Source: Paenibacillus sp. E222 | Lineage (GTDB): Bacteria; Bacillota; Bacilli; Paenibacillales; Paenibacillaceae | Length of the DNA: 64,000 bases | Assembly: GCF_013401555.1 (NCBI RefSeq) | Contig: NZ_CP058552.1 | Coordinates: 3,844,001-3,908,000, forward strand | Direction: 5' to 3' | Part shown: positions 8,786 through 17,459 of the stretch, one piece after another | How positions within the stretch are numbered: the first letter of the stretch is position 1 | Layout: each line of letters starts with the position of its first letter | Position numbers and translations under genes: made by a program | The notes under the pieces: model-generated | What the model saw: only the letters and a program-made list of their open reading frames with translations | Told to the model about the DNA's origin: nothing | The model's database searches: none

Positions 8786-8801
8786 TGTGATCGAGATCAC
8801 A
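8786..8801. promoter_or_regulatory. CRP/FNR-like palindrome TGTGATCGAGATCACA
   Basis: Two 7-bp arms (TGTGATC/GATCACA) flank a 2-bp centre. This fits TGTGA-N6-TCACA, the site recognised by CRP/FNR-family regulators, including Bacillus Fnr and ArcR. It lies about 7-22 nt after the predicted transcription start, a position more typical of repression. No regulator gene is adjacent. Confidence 0.6.
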
Positions 8802-8827
8802 GAGAGTGTGAACAGGGGGAGAAAGAG

Positions 8828-9925
8828 ATGAGAGGGAAAAATTCAAAATGGGTATGGTTGAGTGTGCTGCTTGTATTTACATTGGCGCTGTCCGCTTGCG
8901 GAATTAAAAAAGAACCTGCTTCAACTACAGCTTCCGGCGCAACGGAGGACAAGCCTCAAACCGAAGCAGTAACAGGTCCACTCAGCGGAAAACGAATTGC
9001 ACTGATTATGGAATTTAACACAGGTACGTTCTCACAACAATACGTGCAAGGGGTTAAAGAAGAAATCGAAAAATTTGGTGGACAACTGACTACGTTTGTC
9101 GCCGATAATGATAAAGCCAAAATGGTTTCGTTGCTCGATAGCGCAATTAACCAGAAATTCGATGCCATTCTAACGGATCATGGGGATTCCTTGCTGACGC
9201 CGGGCGTGAAAAAGGCAGTAGAACAAAATATCCCGGTTGTTGTTTTCGATGCAGATATTAACGTTCCGGGAGCAACAGTGTTGTCCCAGGATGATCAGAA
9301 GATGGCTGAGCTTACGCTCGAGCAAATGAAAAAAGATATTAACGGACAAGGCAATATCGTAAAAGTATGGGTAGCCGGCTTTGCACCAATGGAACGTCGT
9401 CAGATTGCTTATGGCAAGTTCCTGAAAGAGAACCCGGACATCAAGGAGATAGCAACGTTTGGTTCAGCACAGAACCCGGCGCTGGATACACAAGCTAAAA
9501 TGGAAGCGATTCTGAAACAATATCCAAAAGGTGAAATCACGGCGGTATGGACTGCATGGGATGAGTTCGCTAAAGGTGCGGCGCGTGCCATTCAGCAAGC
9601 AGGACGTGACGAGATCAAGGTATATGGTATCGACATGAGTGATGAAGATTTGCAGATGATCCAGGATCCGAAAAACCCTTGGGTAGCTTCCGCAGCGGTT
9701 GATCCAACCGACATTGGACGTGTTCAGGTTCGTTATGCATACCAGAAGCTGAATGGGGATGAGACTGAGGATCAAGTGGTTCTCAACCCGGTTTATGTAC
9801 AGCGTGATGCGCTGCCAGACAAACAAATCTCCACTTCAGAGCTGTCCGAGTATGTGGAGGGCTGGGGAGGAAGTACACAGGGAATCAAGGATTGGATGTC
9901 GGAATACGGAGTTACTGCTAAATAA
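8828..9925 (+). CDS. Sugar-type ABC transporter substrate-binding lipoprotein
   Basis: A 365-aa extracytoplasmic binding protein of the periplasmic-binding-protein type 1 family used by RbsB/XylF-like systems. The signal peptide ends in the lipobox LSAC, with Cys24, followed by a Ser/Thr-rich linker. The mature fold shows IALIMEFNTGTFSQQYVQG, AILTDHGDSLLTPGVKKA, VVVFDADINVPG, an AVWTAWDEFAKG segment and VYGIDMSDEDLQMI. The ligand cannot be read from the sequence. It heads a three-gene operon, and a strong hairpin separates it from the ATPase gene. Confidence 0.9.
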   Translation: MRGKNSKWVWLSVLLVFTLALSACGIKKEPASTTASGATEDKPQTEAVTGPLSGKRIALIMEFNTGTFSQQYVQGVKEEIEKFGGQLTTFVADNDKAKMVSLLDSAINQKFDAILTDHGDSLLTPGVKKAVEQNIPVVVFDADINVPGATVLSQDDQKMAELTLEQMKKDINGQGNIVKVWVAGFAPMERRQIAYGKFLKENPDIKEIATFGSAQNPALDTQAKMEAILKQYPKGEITAVWTAWDEFAKGAARAIQQAGRDEIKVYGIDMSDEDLQMIQDPKNPWVASAAVDPTDIGRVQVRYAYQKLNGDETEDQVVLNPVYVQRDALPDKQISTSELSEYVEGWGGSTQGIKDWMSEYGVTAK

Positions 9926-9940
9926 AACAGCGTAACGGGG

Positions 9941-9963
9941 GCGCGCCACAAGGCGCGCTTTTT
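9941..9963 (+). terminator. Intercistronic terminator or stabilising hairpin inside the transporter operon
   Basis: A perfect 7-bp stem GCGCGCC/GGCGCGC with an ACAA loop and five Ts lies between the binding-protein and ATPase genes. It probably reduces read-through, so more binding protein than transporter is made. Confidence 0.75.
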
Positions 9964-10031
9964 CCTACCATGATGAAAAAACTACATGAGAATGTGATAC
10001 TCCCGGAGGGGAGCGATTGGAGGTTGGCGTC

Positions 10032-11549
10032 ATGAGTACTGCACCGATTCTGCTTCAAATGGAACATATCCACAAGCAGTTTGCAGGCATTCCTGCACTG
10101 AAAGACGTGGAGTTCTCCGTCAAAGGTGGGGAAATACACGCGCTGCTTGGTGCGAATGGTGCCGGCAAGAGCACATTGATGAAAATTCTGTCTGGTGCCT
10201 ATCAACTGGATCAGGGCAGCATCCAATTAAGTGGGCAAACGCTTCATCTAAATTCACCGGGAGATGCCAAAGCGAGTGGAATTCACTGTGTGTATCAAGA
10301 GGTAGATGCTGCGTTGGTTCCCCAATTGACAGCTGCCGAGAACATTATGCTGGATCAATTGGCGTCACCTGGCGGAGGTTGGTGGAAAAGTCCGCGGAAA
10401 CTGCAACAGCGTGCGGCTGAAGCTTTACAGCAATTAGGAGCGGCTATATCCGTTCACAAAAAAGTAGCCGACCTGACGCTCGCGGAGAAGCAGATGATTC
10501 TGCTCGCACGTATCCTGATTCAGGATGCCAAGGTCATTATTTTTGATGAACCAACTGCACCGCTAAGCCAGGAAGAAACGGATGCTTTTTTCCGAATTGT
10601 TCATTTATTGAAAGAACGCGGTGTGGCATGTATTTTCATTACGCACCGTCTTCCTGAAGTTACGAGTCACTGTGACCGCGTTACCGTTATGAGAGATGGA
10701 CAACATGTGTTTACGGGTGAGGCAAAAGAGCTTACGATCAATGATCTAGTGACGCAGATGCTCGGAAAACCGTTTGAGGAAGAGTTCCCCAAGACAGAAG
10801 CACCGGTAGGTGAAGTGCTGCTGGAAGCAAGAGGACTTCGGCGTGGAGTCCGCGTCAAGGGGGTGGACCTGTCTGTTCGTCGAGGCGAAGTGCTTGCTGT
10901 GGTAGGGCTTGTAGGTGCGGGGAAAACGGAATGTTCCCGTTTGTTGATTGGTGCAGATCGGCTGGAGAGTGGAGAGATTCGGCTTAACAATCGTGAGCTC
11001 CGTCTTTCCCAACCTGCTGATGCTGCGGCTCTGGGCATTGTCTCTGTGCCTGAGGAACGGCGGAAACAGGGGATTCTGATTGAGGAAAACGTGGAACGGA
11101 ATTTGAGCTTGCCTTTGCTTGGGCGTCTTAGTAGATTAGGTTTTGTAAGTCGAAAGCGAGAGCGTGAGAATGCGGAATCTTTAGTGCAGCAGCTCGGTAT
11201 CAAAACATCCTCAGTGCGGCAGGAAGTGAAGTATTTAAGCGGTGGAAATCAGCAAAAGGTGGCCATTGGCAAATGGCTGAATGCCGACGCAGACGTATTT
11301 ATCTTTGATGAGCCAACAAAAGGTGTGGATATCGGCGCCAAAAGTGACATTTTTCGCATCATTAACGAACTGGCTTTGGCGGGTAAAGCTGTTATCTATT
11401 TCACGTGTGAACTGGATGAAGGATTGGGCATAGGTGATCGGATTGCAGTCATGTGTGAAGGGACCATTGTAAAGGAATTCAAACGGGGCGAGACCAATCA
11501 AGAACAGCTGCTATACTACGCAAGCGGTGGACAAGAGGTGGAAGCATGA
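10032..11549 (+). CDS. Sugar ABC transporter ATP-binding protein (RbsA/MglA type, two ABC domains)
   Basis: A 505-aa fusion of two nucleotide-binding domains that powers sugar import from the cytoplasmic side of the membrane. Domain 1 has Walker A GANGAGKST, a degenerate signature LTLAEKQ and Walker B IIFDEPTAPLS. Domain 2 has GLVGAGKTE, LSGGNQQKVAIGKWL and FIFDEPTKGVDIGAK. In many RbsA-like proteins the second Walker A carries Arg rather than this Lys. GGAGG lies 8 nt before the ATG; an in-frame TTG at 10017 with its own GGAGG is an alternative. The gene overlaps the permease gene by 4 nt. Confidence 0.92.
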   Translation: MSTAPILLQMEHIHKQFAGIPALKDVEFSVKGGEIHALLGANGAGKSTLMKILSGAYQLDQGSIQLSGQTLHLNSPGDAKASGIHCVYQEVDAALVPQLTAAENIMLDQLASPGGGWWKSPRKLQQRAAEALQQLGAAISVHKKVADLTLAEKQMILLARILIQDAKVIIFDEPTAPLSQEETDAFFRIVHLLKERGVACIFITHRLPEVTSHCDRVTVMRDGQHVFTGEAKELTINDLVTQMLGKPFEEEFPKTEAPVGEVLLEARGLRRGVRVKGVDLSVRRGEVLAVVGLVGAGKTECSRLLIGADRLESGEIRLNNRELRLSQPADAAALGIVSVPEERRKQGILIEENVERNLSLPLLGRLSRLGFVSRKRERENAESLVQQLGIKTSSVRQEVKYLSGGNQQKVAIGKWLNADADVFIFDEPTKGVDIGAKSDIFRIINELALAGKAVIYFTCELDEGLGIGDRIAVMCEGTIVKEFKRGETNQEQLLYYASGGQEVEA

Positions 11550-12532
11550 AGGATAAATCATTGGATTTTGCGTTCCGTTATGGCGCGATTATCGTTATTA
11601 TTGGTGTTATCGCATTTTTCGGTATTAAATTGCCTTATTTCTTCACGTATAGTAACTTGACCGATATTTTGGGTTCAATCTCTATCGTGACATTTGTGGC
11701 GATAGGTGTTACCTTATCTCTCATTGTAGACGGATTTGATCTTTCAGTGGGGGCAACCGTCTCGCTGACAACTGTCGTTACCGCTTCATTAATGATTTGG
11801 TATCAGCAGCCGCTGGCAGTTGTCATTATCGTCCCACTGATTATTGGGGCTGTGATTGGTTGGCTTAATTCCTTGCTCATTGTGAAACTTCGTATTCCCG
11901 ATCTGCTGGCTACCCTTGCCACAATGTACATTATCGGTGGAATTCATAAAACGTATGCTCAAGGATACACGATCTATAACCATATGCAGTTTCCAGACGG
12001 AAGCAAGGCTGCTGGAGAGATGGATCCTACATTTCTGCAGCTGGGGCAAGGGAAATGGCTGGGAATGCCGATTTCGGTCATCCTGCTGCTCATTGCGGTT
12101 ATCGGTGTGCATATCTTTTTGACGTATACGAAGTATGGGCGCCAGATGTATGTTACTGGGGGAAATGAAGAAGCGGCACGCCTATCCGGTATTAAGGTGA
12201 AAAAGGTGCGTACACTCGCTTATGTAGCTGCTGGAGTGTTTGCTGCAATCGGCGGTATTATCTATGCATCGAAAGTAGGTTCAGGGCAAATTGATGCCGG
12301 TTCTCCGTTGTTAATGGAATCTGTGGCCGCTGTGTTTGTCGGATTCTCTGTATTTGGTGCAGGTAAGCCAAACGTGATCGGAACATTCATTGGCTCGGTT
12401 CTAATTGGTGTACTGGTGAACGGTTTGACGATGATGAATGTTCAATATTTCACGCATGATATTGTAAAAGGTGGGGTACTCGTGCTTGCTCTGGCCGTTA
12501 CATTTTACGTGTTAAACCGCAACCGCACTTGA
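11546..12532 (+). CDS. Sugar ABC transporter permease (RbsC type)
   Basis: A 328-aa integral membrane protein with about eight to ten hydrophobic helices. It forms the pore of the importer encoded by the two preceding genes. The family regions are DGFDLSVGATVSLT near residue 60, GNEEAARLSGIKVKKVRT (EAA-like cytoplasmic loop) and ESVAAVFVGFSVFGAG. Its ATG lies in the ATGA overlap with the ATPase stop, so the two are translationally coupled. The substrate is unknown. Confidence 0.92.
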   Translation: MKDKSLDFAFRYGAIIVIIGVIAFFGIKLPYFFTYSNLTDILGSISIVTFVAIGVTLSLIVDGFDLSVGATVSLTTVVTASLMIWYQQPLAVVIIVPLIIGAVIGWLNSLLIVKLRIPDLLATLATMYIIGGIHKTYAQGYTIYNHMQFPDGSKAAGEMDPTFLQLGQGKWLGMPISVILLLIAVIGVHIFLTYTKYGRQMYVTGGNEEAARLSGIKVKKVRTLAYVAAGVFAAIGGIIYASKVGSGQIDAGSPLLMESVAAVFVGFSVFGAGKPNVIGTFIGSVLIGVLVNGLTMMNVQYFTHDIVKGGVLVLALAVTFYVLNRNRT

Positions 12533-12570
12533 AATTGTGTGCTGTCTGTATTAGTATAAAATTTGTTCGG

Positions 12571-12597
12571 CGTCTGAAACAACCTTTGTTTCAGGCG
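12571..12597 (+). other. Hairpin after the transporter operon
   Basis: CGTCTGAAAC and GTTTCAGGCG form a 10-bp stem. There is no T tract, so it may stabilise mRNA ends rather than terminate. Confidence 0.45.
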
Positions 12598-12671
12598 ACA
12601 TTCTGCCGGAAATGACTGTTGACCGCAGGCCGAGATTTGTGTTCATCACGCTCAAGATGTACGTAGATTTT

Positions 12672-12700
12672 TTGTGTATGAACGTATATTTCGCTATAAA
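12672..12700 (+). promoter_or_regulatory. Promoter of hbs
   Basis: TTGTGT and TATAAA are spaced by 17 nt and would start transcription about 45 nt before the hbs start codon. Confidence 0.6.
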
Positions 12701-12752
12701 ACGGAAACACAGTATAACATTCAGGACATTGATTCAGGAGGTGAAAAAACAA

Positions 12753-13025
12753 ATGAACAAATCAGACTTGATTACACACGTGTCTGAAGCGACAGAATTG
12801 TCCAAAAAGGATGTAACGAAAGCGGTTGATGCCGTATTCGAAGCAATCTCTGAGGCTCTTCAAAGCGGAGACAAAGTACAATTGGTTGGTTTTGGGAACT
12901 TCGAAGTTCGCGAGCGCTCTGCACGTAAAGGACGCAACCCGCAAACAGGTGAAGAAATCGAAATTCCTGCGAGCAAAATTCCTGCATTCAAACCAGGTAA
13001 AGCGCTCAAAGACGGAATTAAATAA
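12753..13025 (+). CDS. hbs: DNA-binding protein HU
   Basis: HU is the abundant nucleoid protein that bends and compacts DNA as a dimer. The 90-aa product has the canonical start [20 protein letters not shown], the [20 protein letters not shown] arm entry and the C-terminal [23 protein letters not shown] lies 10 nt before the ATG. Earlier in-frame starts reach into the promoter and are rejected. It is monocistronic, with a promoter upstream and a terminator downstream. In B. subtilis it lies directly after spoIVA; here the transporter separates them. Confidence 0.98.
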   Translation: MNKSDLITHVSEATELSKKDVTKAVDAVFEAISEALQSGDKVQLVGFGNFEVRERSARKGRNPQTGEEIEIPASKIPAFKPGKALKDGIK

Positions 13026-13048
13026 GATTTCTACATATTCCATATGTC

Positions 13049-13089
13049 GACAAAAAGACCGTGACTTGTTCACGGCCTTTTCTTTTGTC
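13049..13089 (+). terminator. Intrinsic terminator after hbs
   Basis: GACAAAAAG and ACCGTGA pair with TCACGG and CTTTTCTTTTGTC. The tail is T-rich. Confidence 0.85.
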
Positions 13090-13090
13090 T

Positions 13091-13252
13091 TTAATCATTG
13101 TTCTTCCTGTCGTTTAGCGACTCCGGTTCATCCGGTTGCTGCGCATAGGCAATCAGAATCAGTTCTTCTCCAGCAGCTGAGGACAGTTGCTGTTCGGTTT
13201 CTTTTAACTGGCGAATATGCTCGTCTGTCAGTGCTGCGGGAATGTATTTCAT
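13091..13252 (-). CDS. Small hypothetical acidic protein
   Basis: A 53-aa protein starting MKYIPAALTDEHIRQLKETE. Its C-terminus is very acidic and Asn/Asp-rich (QPDEPESLNDRKNND). The start at 13252 is supported by AGAAAGGAGAG 6-7 nt upstream on the reverse strand; the longer frame has no such site. It is divergent from mtrB and convergent with hbs. I do not recognise the family. In B. subtilis this interval holds folE. Confidence 0.6.
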   Translation of the reverse strand: MKYIPAALTDEHIRQLKETEQQLSSAAGEELILIAYAQQPDEPESLNDRKNND

Positions 13253-13390
13253 AGAGACTCTCCTTTCTGTGGCTGGATCACTTGTAGTATGACCTGGGAG
13301 TAACAGATTATTGCTCTCCATTCACATAAGGGCTGGTTGACAAATGAAACAATCTTAATCATCATTAACGCTATTGAACAAGGAGAGGGG

Positions 13391-13621
13391 ATGTGCGTGA
13401 TGGATCATCCAACCGGCAGTGATTATATCGTAATTAAGGCGGAGGAGAACGGTGTTCAGGTGATCGGCTTAACCCGAGGTCAGGATACCCGTTTCCACCA
13501 TACCGAGAAGCTGGATAAGGGAGAAGTCATGTTTGCCCAATTTACCAATCATACTTCCGCCATTAAAATCCGTGGAAAAGCCACGCTGATCACCAAGCAT
13601 GGACAGATTCAGTCTGAATAA
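13391..13621 (+). CDS. mtrB: Tryptophan RNA-binding attenuation protein TRAP
   Basis: TRAP forms a ring that, when loaded with tryptophan, binds a series of GAG/UAG triplets in trp leader RNA and causes termination or blocks translation. The 76-aa product closely matches the B. subtilis protein: [49 protein letters not shown]. The Lys/Arg residues that contact RNA lie within these blocks. AGGAGAGGGG abuts the ATG at 13391; the ATG at 13400 is an alternative. A matching target lies about 10 kb downstream, before trpE. Confidence 0.97.
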   Translation: MCVMDHPTGSDYIVIKAEENGVQVIGLTRGQDTRFHHTEKLDKGEVMFAQFTNHTSAIKIRGKATLITKHGQIQSE

Positions 13622-13629
13622 TGAAAATT

Positions 13630-13651
13630 GCAGGCATAGCCTGCTTTTTTT
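13630..13651 (+). terminator. Intrinsic terminator after mtrB
   Basis: GCAGGC-AT-AGCCTGC hairpin followed by seven or more Ts. Confidence 0.85.
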
Positions 13652-13719
13652 CATTGTACAATGAGGTATGAGCCTTTACCGGACAGACTACACTAACAGG
13701 TAAGGGCAGGGAGGCATTT

Positions 13720-14271
13720 ATGAAACCGCGGATGATCGTGACTGCTTCGCTGCTGGCAACGGTTGCGGCGGTCCTTCTGCTTGTTGCCATACAAACCTTA
13801 CATATGCGTACCTTGGGCGGTGAAAACATACAAGCCGTTTCTGCGACGCAGCATCCCGTCCAGCTAACGGAAGACAACCTGGTGGATGTGCTGAGCACCA
13901 TGAAATTATCGACACCCATTGCCAGGGTGGAGTGGAAACAATCCATTTTAACGCTTGATCTAAAGGTGACCGGAACCAGCACAAGTTACACCGAAATCTA
14001 TGGTAATATGGCTACTGTGGCAGATTTGGGCTTTCGAAGTCTGGATAACGTTGAACAGGTCATGCTGCGTGTTATGGCAGAGGATGAATGGCTTCACAAA
14101 AGACATTTGTTGATCGCTGCGGATTTTCGACGTGGGGAATGGCCGATGTATGCGATCGAAACGCTTCGAGACTGGAATAGCCCGATCCTCTCCGACGAAT
14201 TGAAGGACTGGTTTCACATGATGGAGACCGAACTTTGGAAGAAGCAATTCGAAATGTCAAGTCAGGGGTAA
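13720..14271 (+). CDS. Membrane-anchored hypothetical protein
   Basis: A 183-aa protein with one N-terminal membrane segment (about residues 6-26, rich in Ala, Val and Leu) and a probably extracytoplasmic remainder that includes ARVEWKQSILTLDLKV. No family is recognised. The start is supported by GGGAGG 7 nt upstream. It precedes hepS and may share its role or its promoter region, but a hepS promoter lies between them. Confidence 0.7.
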   Translation: MKPRMIVTASLLATVAAVLLLVAIQTLHMRTLGGENIQAVSATQHPVQLTEDNLVDVLSTMKLSTPIARVEWKQSILTLDLKVTGTSTSYTEIYGNMATVADLGFRSLDNVEQVMLRVMAEDEWLHKRHLLIAADFRRGEWPMYAIETLRDWNSPILSDELKDWFHMMETELWKKQFEMSSQG

Positions 14272-14308
14272 TAGAATAGCAGGATTCAGTGCGTGCCCGA
14301 TAAACATA

Positions 14309-14317
14309 TGCTATAAT
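14309..14317 (+). promoter_or_regulatory. Extended -10 promoter (TGCTATAAT) of the hepS operon
   Basis: A perfect TGnTATAAT lies about 55 nt before hepS. The -35 region is weak. Confidence 0.55.
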
Positions 14318-14372
14318 ATATAAGATTGTAGTGCAGAAATGGTTTAACAATGCAAAGGCTCGGAGGCTGAGA

Positions 14373-15236
14373 ATGAATTCATATCGCGTACCCCAACTAG
14401 CAAAGAAATATACGGATTACGACATGATTCGACAACATACGGAAATCCCATCATTTCCGGATAGCCGGGCTCGTCTGCTGCAGGTATTTGTGGGCCGCAC
14501 AGACGAAAAGGTGCATGATGAGCTATACGCTCTCGCAACCTCGCTCGTTCAGTTGGCCATGGATACGCATGATCGAATCGATACGATATCCGGAGAGCGT
14601 AGAGAAGTGGAGATGCGTTCACGCCAGCTGAATGTTCTTGCCGGAGATTATTTCAGTAGTCGTTTCTATCAGTTGCTTGCCCATGCAGGCAAAATTGAAA
14701 TGATCGGTAAACTTAGTGGTGCTGTATCCGAAGTGAATGCTCGTAAGATGACGCTGTATGAACGGATGAAAAAGCTTCTCGTTTCGGCTGAAGAATACTT
14801 GCGTGAAACAATACAGCTGAAGATGCAGCTGTTTCTTTCTTTTACAGGCATGATTCGCGATGACGAAGCATCACTATGGAACGACCTGTTGACCGAATTC
14901 AGCTACTGCGAGGCAATTATGGAAGAGCTGCAGCAGATGAATGACGAACAGAACTTTTATCACAGTTATGCTTTCTGGCATATTTACGAGTATGGTAATG
15001 ACGACGAGCGGAATATGCTGCGTCAGCCAGAGCCGGATACAAGAGCATGGAGCGGTATGGTGCTGAAGTATCGGATCGGCGAGTTTTTGCTGGACAAGCT
15101 TCGTGAGTGTACACACCGTATACAACTGTTGCTGCAAGACGAGGAAGATCAACTGGGCCTGCATGAGATCAATGCAATTCTGGAGCCTTACCTGACGTAT
15201 TTGCAGCCTTCACATGCGGCAGTAAGGGAAGATTGA
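14373..15236 (+). CDS. hepS: Heptaprenyl diphosphate synthase component I
   Basis: HepS is the small non-catalytic subunit that partners HepT to make the heptaprenyl chain of menaquinone-7. The 287-aa product starts MNSYRVPQLAKKYTDYDMI, has an all-helical composition and lacks the DDxxD motif, as expected for component I. CGGAGG lies upstream of the chosen ATG; the longer open frame lacks a site. menG follows after 15 nt. Confidence 0.85.
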   Translation: MNSYRVPQLAKKYTDYDMIRQHTEIPSFPDSRARLLQVFVGRTDEKVHDELYALATSLVQLAMDTHDRIDTISGERREVEMRSRQLNVLAGDYFSSRFYQLLAHAGKIEMIGKLSGAVSEVNARKMTLYERMKKLLVSAEEYLRETIQLKMQLFLSFTGMIRDDEASLWNDLLTEFSYCEAIMEELQQMNDEQNFYHSYAFWHIYEYGNDDERNMLRQPEPDTRAWSGMVLKYRIGEFLLDKLRECTHRIQLLLQDEEDQLGLHEINAILEPYLTYLQPSHAAVRED

Positions 15237-15251
15237 GGGGGAGACAGACGA

Positions 15252-15980
15252 ATGGGGAGCGGAGAGACCAAACCTAAAGAAGAATTTGTCCATTCTGTTT
15301 TTCAGAGTATAGCCGGTAAATATGACGTCATGAATGATATTCTGAGTTTCCGCAGGCACAAGGCTTGGCGTAAATTCACCATGAAGAAGATGAATATGTC
15401 CAAAGGTGATACCGGTCTTGATCTGTGCTGCGGCACATGTGACTGGACGCTCGCGATGGCTGAAGCAAGTGAAACAGGTCACATGCATGGACTGGATTTC
15501 AGCAGCAACATGTTAGAGGTGGGACAAACCAAGGTTGACGCTGTAAATCGTCAAAAACAAATTACGTTGGTACAGGGCAATGCGATGTCGCTTCCCTTTG
15601 AAGACAATTCATTCGATTATGTGACGATCGGTTTTGGACTGCGTAATGTACCGGATCTGAGACAGGTTCTGTCGGAGATGAAACGTGTAGTGAAACCGGG
15701 TGGCATGGTGGTGTGCCTGGAATTGTCCAAGCCGACATGGCAGCCGTTTAAAGGTATTTATTATTTTTATTTTGAACAAGTATTACCCAATCTTGCCAAA
15801 TTGTTTGCCAAACGTTATGAGCAGTATAAATGGCTGCCGGACTCACTTGCACTTTTTCCAGGAAGAAAGGAACTGGCCGATATTTTCGCTGAAACTGGAT
15901 TAAAGCAAGTGCAGGCCTATCCTCTGACCGGAGGTATTGCGGCATTGCATATTGGAACCAAGGAGAATCAGCATGTTTAG
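15252..15980 (+). CDS. menG: Demethylmenaquinone methyltransferase MenG/UbiE
   Basis: It methylates demethylmenaquinone with S-adenosylmethionine, the last step of menaquinone synthesis. The 242-aa protein has FVHSVFQSIAGKYDVMND, the SAM-binding LDLCCGTCDW (usually LDVCCGT), and the conserved FGLRNVPD and MKRVVKPGG blocks. It overlaps the next gene by 8 nt. This matches the hepS-menG-hepT cluster of Bacillus, with two extra genes inserted here. Confidence 0.96.
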   Translation: MGSGETKPKEEFVHSVFQSIAGKYDVMNDILSFRRHKAWRKFTMKKMNMSKGDTGLDLCCGTCDWTLAMAEASETGHMHGLDFSSNMLEVGQTKVDAVNRQKQITLVQGNAMSLPFEDNSFDYVTIGFGLRNVPDLRQVLSEMKRVVKPGGMVVCLELSKPTWQPFKGIYYFYFEQVLPNLAKLFAKRYEQYKWLPDSLALFPGRKELADIFAETGLKQVQAYPLTGGIAALHIGTKENQHV

Positions 15981-16839
15981 GAAAATTCGCATCTTTTTAG
16001 AAATGATCAAAATTGAACACACGCTTTTCGCTTTACCTTTTGCATTTATGGGAGCCATCCTCGGTTCCATGGTAGTGAATGATACATTCCCGACCTGGAT
16101 GCAGATTATGTGGGTACTACTGGCTATGATTGGTGCAAGAAGTGCTGCTTTTGGCTTGAACCGCATGATTGACCAGGCCATAGACAAGAAAAATCCACGT
16201 ACCGCGATGAGAGCAATTCCGGCCGGTTTGTTGAAAAATGGTGAGGTCGTTATTTTTATCATAGTATCATTTGTGCTCTTGTTCTGGGCCTCATCCAACC
16301 TTAACGTGTTATCCATGCAGCTGTTGCCGATAGCTGTATTTATGCTGGTATTGTATTCATATACCAAACGTTTCACCTGGTTGTGTCACGTAGTGCTTGG
16401 TATGACCATTGGTCTGGCTCCACTTGGGGGTTGGGTAGCGGTAACGGGTACGATGGATTGGACAGCGATTGTGCTGTACGTTACGATTGTGTTCTGGACT
16501 GCAGGGTTCGATATCATCTATGCATGTCAGGATCTGGATTTTGATCAGGGCGAGGGTCTTCATTCCATACCTTCCCGTTTTGGTCTTAACAAATCATTGC
16601 AGATCGCAAAGTTCTTCCACGTGATTACAGCAATCGGTTTTCTTGCTTTGTTATTGTTGACCGATCTGAGCTGGTGGTATGGTGCCGGAATGCTGATTAC
16701 TTATGGTATCCTCTTCTATGAACACTATATTGTATCGCCAAATGACATGAGCCGGGTGCAGACCGCATTCTTTACAATGAACAGTGTGCTCAGTCTGGTT
16801 GTATTCACATTTACTTTAATTGATCTGGCGGTGAAATAA
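15973..16839 (+). CDS. UbiA-family prenyltransferase (probable menaquinone-pathway enzyme)
   Basis: A 288-aa membrane protein with seven to nine helices. It has both Asp-rich prenyl-diphosphate motifs: NRMIDQAID (NxxxDxxxD) and DLDFDQGEG. It attaches a prenyl chain to an aromatic acid. Lying next to ubiX between menG and hepT, it is a good candidate for MqnP of the futalosine menaquinone route rather than a ubiquinone enzyme. Its start lies inside the end of menG, indicating coupling. The exact substrate is inference. Confidence 0.88.
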   Translation: MFRKIRIFLEMIKIEHTLFALPFAFMGAILGSMVVNDTFPTWMQIMWVLLAMIGARSAAFGLNRMIDQAIDKKNPRTAMRAIPAGLLKNGEVVIFIIVSFVLLFWASSNLNVLSMQLLPIAVFMLVLYSYTKRFTWLCHVVLGMTIGLAPLGGWVAVTGTMDWTAIVLYVTIVFWTAGFDIIYACQDLDFDQGEGLHSIPSRFGLNKSLQIAKFFHVITAIGFLALLLLTDLSWWYGAGMLITYGILFYEHYIVSPNDMSRVQTAFFTMNSVLSLVVFTFTLIDLAVK

Positions 16840-16841
16840 AG

Positions 16842-17459
16842 ATGCAGCAGCCGGACAATAAACGACTAGTTGTCGGAATTACCGGGGCCAGTGGAAGTAT
16901 ATATGGCATCAGATTAATTGAAACGCTGCTTGATCTTGAATACACCGTGCATCTGGTGATCTCCAATGCTGGGTGGCGTGTATTAAAAGAAGAAATGGAC
17001 TGGGATGTTGCGAATCGGGACCGTGTACTGGAAGAAAAATTCGGCGGCCGTGCGGGTTCCCTGATCTATCATCCCGTTAGTGATATTGGTGCCTCCATCG
17101 CAAGTGGTTCTTTCCTGGCAGAAGGCATGATTATAATGCCGTGCTCCATGGGTACTCTTTCATCCATTGCACAAGGCTCGTCGGACAATCTGATGTCCCG
17201 GGCTGCTGATGTCATGATGAAAGAGGGAAGAACGCTGATTTTGGTGCCACGTGAGACGCCACTGCATGCCATCCATCTGGAAAACATGCTGAAGCTCTCA
17301 CGGCTTGGTGTCCGAATGATTCCGGCCATGCCTGCTTTTTATTACAAACCCCAAACGATGGACGAGTTGATTCTGTTTCTGGTGGGTAAAGTGCTCGATA
17401 GTTTGCGCATCCCGCATCAACTGTTTACCAGATGGGGAGAACCGGATGAACGGGGATAG
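16842..17459 (+). CDS. ubiX: Flavin prenyltransferase UbiX
   Basis: UbiX makes prenylated FMN, the cofactor of UbiD-type decarboxylases. The 205-aa protein has the FMN-binding GITGASGSIYGIRLIE, the MPCSMGTLSSIAQG segment and VPRETPLHAIHLENMLKL. It starts 2 nt after the preceding stop, so it belongs to the same operon. A UbiD-like decarboxylase is not in the window and would have to be elsewhere. The downstream 300 bp are non-coding. Confidence 0.93.
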   Translation: MQQPDNKRLVVGITGASGSIYGIRLIETLLDLEYTVHLVISNAGWRVLKEEMDWDVANRDRVLEEKFGGRAGSLIYHPVSDIGASIASGSFLAEGMIIMPCSMGTLSSIAQGSSDNLMSRAADVMMKEGRTLILVPRETPLHAIHLENMLKLSRLGVRMIPAMPAFYYKPQTMDELILFLVGKVLDSLRIPHQLFTRWGEPDERG

